This document shows, in pieces, positions 5,127 through 6,336 of a stretch of 6,336 nt of DNA. Each line of letters starts with the position of its first letter. The stretch's first letter is position 1. The DNA is from Gemmataceae bacterium. Lineage in GTDB: Bacteria; Planctomycetota; Planctomycetia; Gemmatales; Gemmataceae. The notes beneath the pieces are model-generated. The model ran no database searches. It had not been told where the DNA came from and saw only the letters and a list, made by a program, of their open reading frames with translations. Both the position numbers and the translations under genes were made by a program. Where the stretch lies: positions 1-6,336 of the forward strand of contig CANLGS010000265.1 in assembly GCA_947490035.1 (NCBI GenBank), read 5' to 3'.

Positions 5127-5491
5127 ACTTTTCCATCGTCGTCGATATGAACCTGTCGCCGGATTGGATTCCGGTGCTGGCCGCCGCGGGACACAATGCG
5201 GTTCACTGGTCCGCGGTCGGTGACCCCCGTGCGCTCGACCCGGAACTCGTGCAGTGGGCACGCGACAACAGCCACATCATTTTGACGCACGACCTCGACT
5301 TCGGGACGATCCTCGCTCAAACTCACGCCTCGCGGCCGAGCGTCGTCATCATTCGAGCGGACGACCCGAACTCCGCGACCGTTCAGAACCGCGTTCTCCA
5401 CACGATTCAGCAACACGCCACAGAATTTTCGACCGGCGCGCTCGTGATCGTGGACGTTCAGCGGTCGCGCGTTCGCCTCCTACCGATATGA
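5123..5491 (+). CDS. DUF5615-family PIN-like protein, putative toxin
   Basis: This 122-residue protein has the PIN-like architecture of DUF5615 (related to Mut7-C and VapC nucleases). It begins IVVDMNLSPDW (5-15) with D8, then GHNAVHW (23-29), DPELVQWARDNSHIILTHDLDFGTILA (39-65) with E41, D57 and D59, and a PSVVIIRADD strand (72-81). D8, E41, D57 and D59 are the probable acidic metal site of an RNase. The motif more often reads D-E-N-L-P/S, so the M9 replacing the usual E is a small deviation. It would cleave RNA when not bound by its DUF433 partner. The ATG at 5123 shares bases with the partner's stop (ATGA), arguing for coupled translation and against the longer upstream reading of this frame, which has no homology-like content. 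It ends 5 bp before the stop of the convergent methyltransferase gene. Confidence 0.87.
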   Translation: MNFSIVVDMNLSPDWIPVLAAAGHNAVHWSAVGDPRALDPELVQWARDNSHIILTHDLDFGTILAQTHASRPSVVIIRADDPNSATVQNRVLHTIQQHATEFSTGALVIVDVQRSRVRLLPI

Positions 5492-5496
5492 CTACT

Positions 5497-6177
5497 TTAC
5501 GCGGCCTTCCGCACTTCGGTCTTCCATTTGTCGCGGTCGAGGTGCGGGGCGAACGGGCGCCGGCCGCACAGGACACGCCCCAGCCGGTACCGGAGCGTGC
5601 GCACCAGCCCGAGCGGCTCCTCCTTCGCGTACTCGGTCAGTTTCGCGCGGTACGTCTCGTATTGCTCCGGCGTCGGCATCTTCGCCTCTGGACCGAACGC
5701 GATGGCCCACACGTTCAGCGGCCGGCGCTCCGGCCCGTGCCAGCCCAGGATGCGCGTCGGGTACGGTTCCAGTAGCGACTCGAACGCCTCCGGCGTGAAC
5801 CGCCAGTAGTCGTGCGGGTACGAGTGGACGTGGAAGTAGAACGGGCAGCACACGAGGAACACGCCGTCCGGCCGCAGCACGCGGCGCACCTCGTCGAACC
5901 CCTTCCAGAACTGCTTCACGTGCTCGAACACGCTGAACGCGACCACCGTGCCGACGCTCGCGTCCGGCAGCGGCAGGTTCTCGACGTTGGCGACCAGATC
6001 GACGCCCGGCCCGGCGCGGAAATCGACGCCGGTGTACGGCCGGTTCGGGAACAGCCCGCGCAGGTCGATGAGGTCTTCCTGCCCCGCGACCTGGTAGGAG
6101 CCGATTTCCAGCACCGGGTCGGGTAGGTCGAACGCTTCGACGGCCGCGCGCGCGACCCCGCGAATGAACTGGTTCAT
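5497..6177 (-). CDS. Class I SAM-dependent methyltransferase
   Basis: This is a 226-residue protein of the Methyltransf_11 type. Motif I is VLEIGS (22-27), shortened from the usual glycine-rich ExGxGxG and followed by YQVAGQEDLIDLR. The ribose-binding acid is D52 in YTGVDFR. ANVENLPLPDASVGTVVAFSVFEHV (63-87) covers motifs II and III, and VRRVLRPDGVFLVCCPF (97-113) is the post-motif segment. HDYWRFTPEAFESLL (122-136) is common in methyltransferases encoded in cell-surface sugar and glycosyltransferase regions, so a sugar, lipid or small-molecule acceptor is more likely than RNA or DNA. The acceptor is not predictable. The C-terminus carries a basic tail after residue 190 without recognisable domain content. 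The ATG at 6177 lacks a clear Shine-Dalgarno sequence (only GGGG about 8 nt upstream), but it sits the right distance before motif I. A palindrome lies 17-32 nt upstream. It converges with the DUF5615 gene. Confidence 0.9.
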   Translation of the reverse strand: MNQFIRGVARAAVEAFDLPDPVLEIGSYQVAGQEDLIDLRGLFPNRPYTGVDFRAGPGVDLVANVENLPLPDASVGTVVAFSVFEHVKQFWKGFDEVRRVLRPDGVFLVCCPFYFHVHSYPHDYWRFTPEAFESLLEPYPTRILGWHGPERRPLNVWAIAFGPEAKMPTPEQYETYRAKLTEYAKEEPLGLVRTLRYRLGRVLCGRRPFAPHLDRDKWKTEVRKAA

Positions 6178-6193
6178 CTGGCCAGCCCCGTGA

Positions 6194-6209
6194 GAGAATA
6201 GGTATTCTC
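6194..6209. promoter_or_regulatory. Perfect 16-bp palindrome upstream of the methyltransferase
   Basis: GAGAATA, GG, TATTCTC form a perfect 7-bp inverted repeat with a 2-bp centre, AT-rich against the GC-rich background. It lies 17-32 nt upstream of the methyltransferase ATG, where the core promoter would be; minus-strand TATTCT (6200-6195) within it is a weak -10 match. It could be an operator covering the promoter of the methyltransferase and perhaps of a divergent gene to the right. Confidence 0.42.
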
Positions 6210-6282
6210 AAATCGACGGTCGCAATCGTGCGGCTTGAGCCGATTGTGCCGGACGCGACGATTCGCGCGACGAGAGAAGGAC

Positions 6283-6336
6283 ATGACCACGAGCAAACTG
6301 GAGGTTCACGCACATCGAGTGAGTGTCGTTAGCCGG
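6283..6336 (+). CDS. Possible start of a divergent gene, cut by the right edge
   Basis: An ATG at 6283 follows AGAAGG (6275-6280) by 2 nt and opens a frame of 18 codons (MTTSKLEVHAHRVSVVSR) to the window end without a stop. Third positions are G or C in only about 10 of 18 codons, lower than in the established genes. Too little is visible for any family assignment. It may be a real gene start sharing the 6178-6282 region with the methyltransferase, or chance. Confidence 0.25.
   Translation, partial: MTTSKLEVHAHRVSVVSR

Noticed and set aside
6225..6247. Bulged hairpin CAATC-GTGC-GGCT / AGCCGATTG right of the methyltransferase
   Set aside because: The stem is interrupted by a 4-nt bulge with a 2-nt loop. 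It is too weak to call a terminator or operator without knowing the gene to the right.
5492..6313. 273-residue minus-strand frame longer than the methyltransferase
   Set aside because: It is an Arg/Pro-rich frame-shifted shadow. The SAM-binding motifs are in the frame at 5497-6177.
1..6336. CRISPR array, tRNA, rRNA, insertion sequence or phage genes
   Set aside because: I looked for regularly spaced repeats, cloverleaf-like stems, terminal inverted repeats with transposase motifs and integrase motifs on both strands, and found none.

Overview
The window is high-GC DNA with very strong G/C at third codon positions. It looks like a planctomycete chromosome, most likely of the Gemmataceae. The reasons are a DUF1501 protein with a twin-arginine leader, a DUF433/DUF5615 pair, and small RelE/ParE-like toxin genes whose partners carry a 'CPWEPDLTREE' type tail. 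The lineage is inferred from gene content and style, because no rRNA or marker gene is present.

Layout from left to right. (1) The 3' end of a RelE/ParE-like toxin gene (+, 3-233). (2) A complete Gfo/Idh/MocA-family NAD(P)-dependent oxidoreductase (+, 276-1337) with a TACAAT box and a GGGAG ribosome site. (3) Convergent with it, 4 bp away, a two-gene toxin-antitoxin-like module on the minus strand: putative antitoxin 1856-1602, then RelE/ParE-like toxin 1605-1342, joined by an ATGA overlap. (4) A cytochrome P450 (-, 3325-1889) ending 32 bp upstream of that module. (5) A divergent intergenic region (3326-3502) with a 7-7-7 inverted repeat and a tandem 9-mer. (6) A Tat-exported DUF1501 protein (+, 3503-4798), followed by a perfect 11-bp hairpin. 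(7) A second complete toxin-antitoxin-like module, DUF433 (+, 4896-5126) and a DUF5615 PIN-like protein (+, 5123-5491), again joined by ATGA. (8) A class I SAM-dependent methyltransferase (-, 6177-5497), convergent with the module 5 bp away and preceded by a perfect 16-bp palindrome. (9) A possible divergent gene start at the right edge (6283 on), weakly supported.

The metabolic genes (oxidoreductase, P450, DUF1501 protein, methyltransferase) do not form an obvious pathway or operon; each appears to be its own transcription unit. What links the region is the repeated insertion of small toxin-antitoxin-like genes between them: three modules or module remnants in 6.3 kb. Two of the toxins are visibly paralogous. 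The most interesting signals are this toxin density, the histidine in the P450 I-helix where an acid is usual, the orphan DUF1501 gene, and two clean operator-like palindromes. I see no CRISPR array, transposase, tRNA, rRNA or clearly new multi-gene system.
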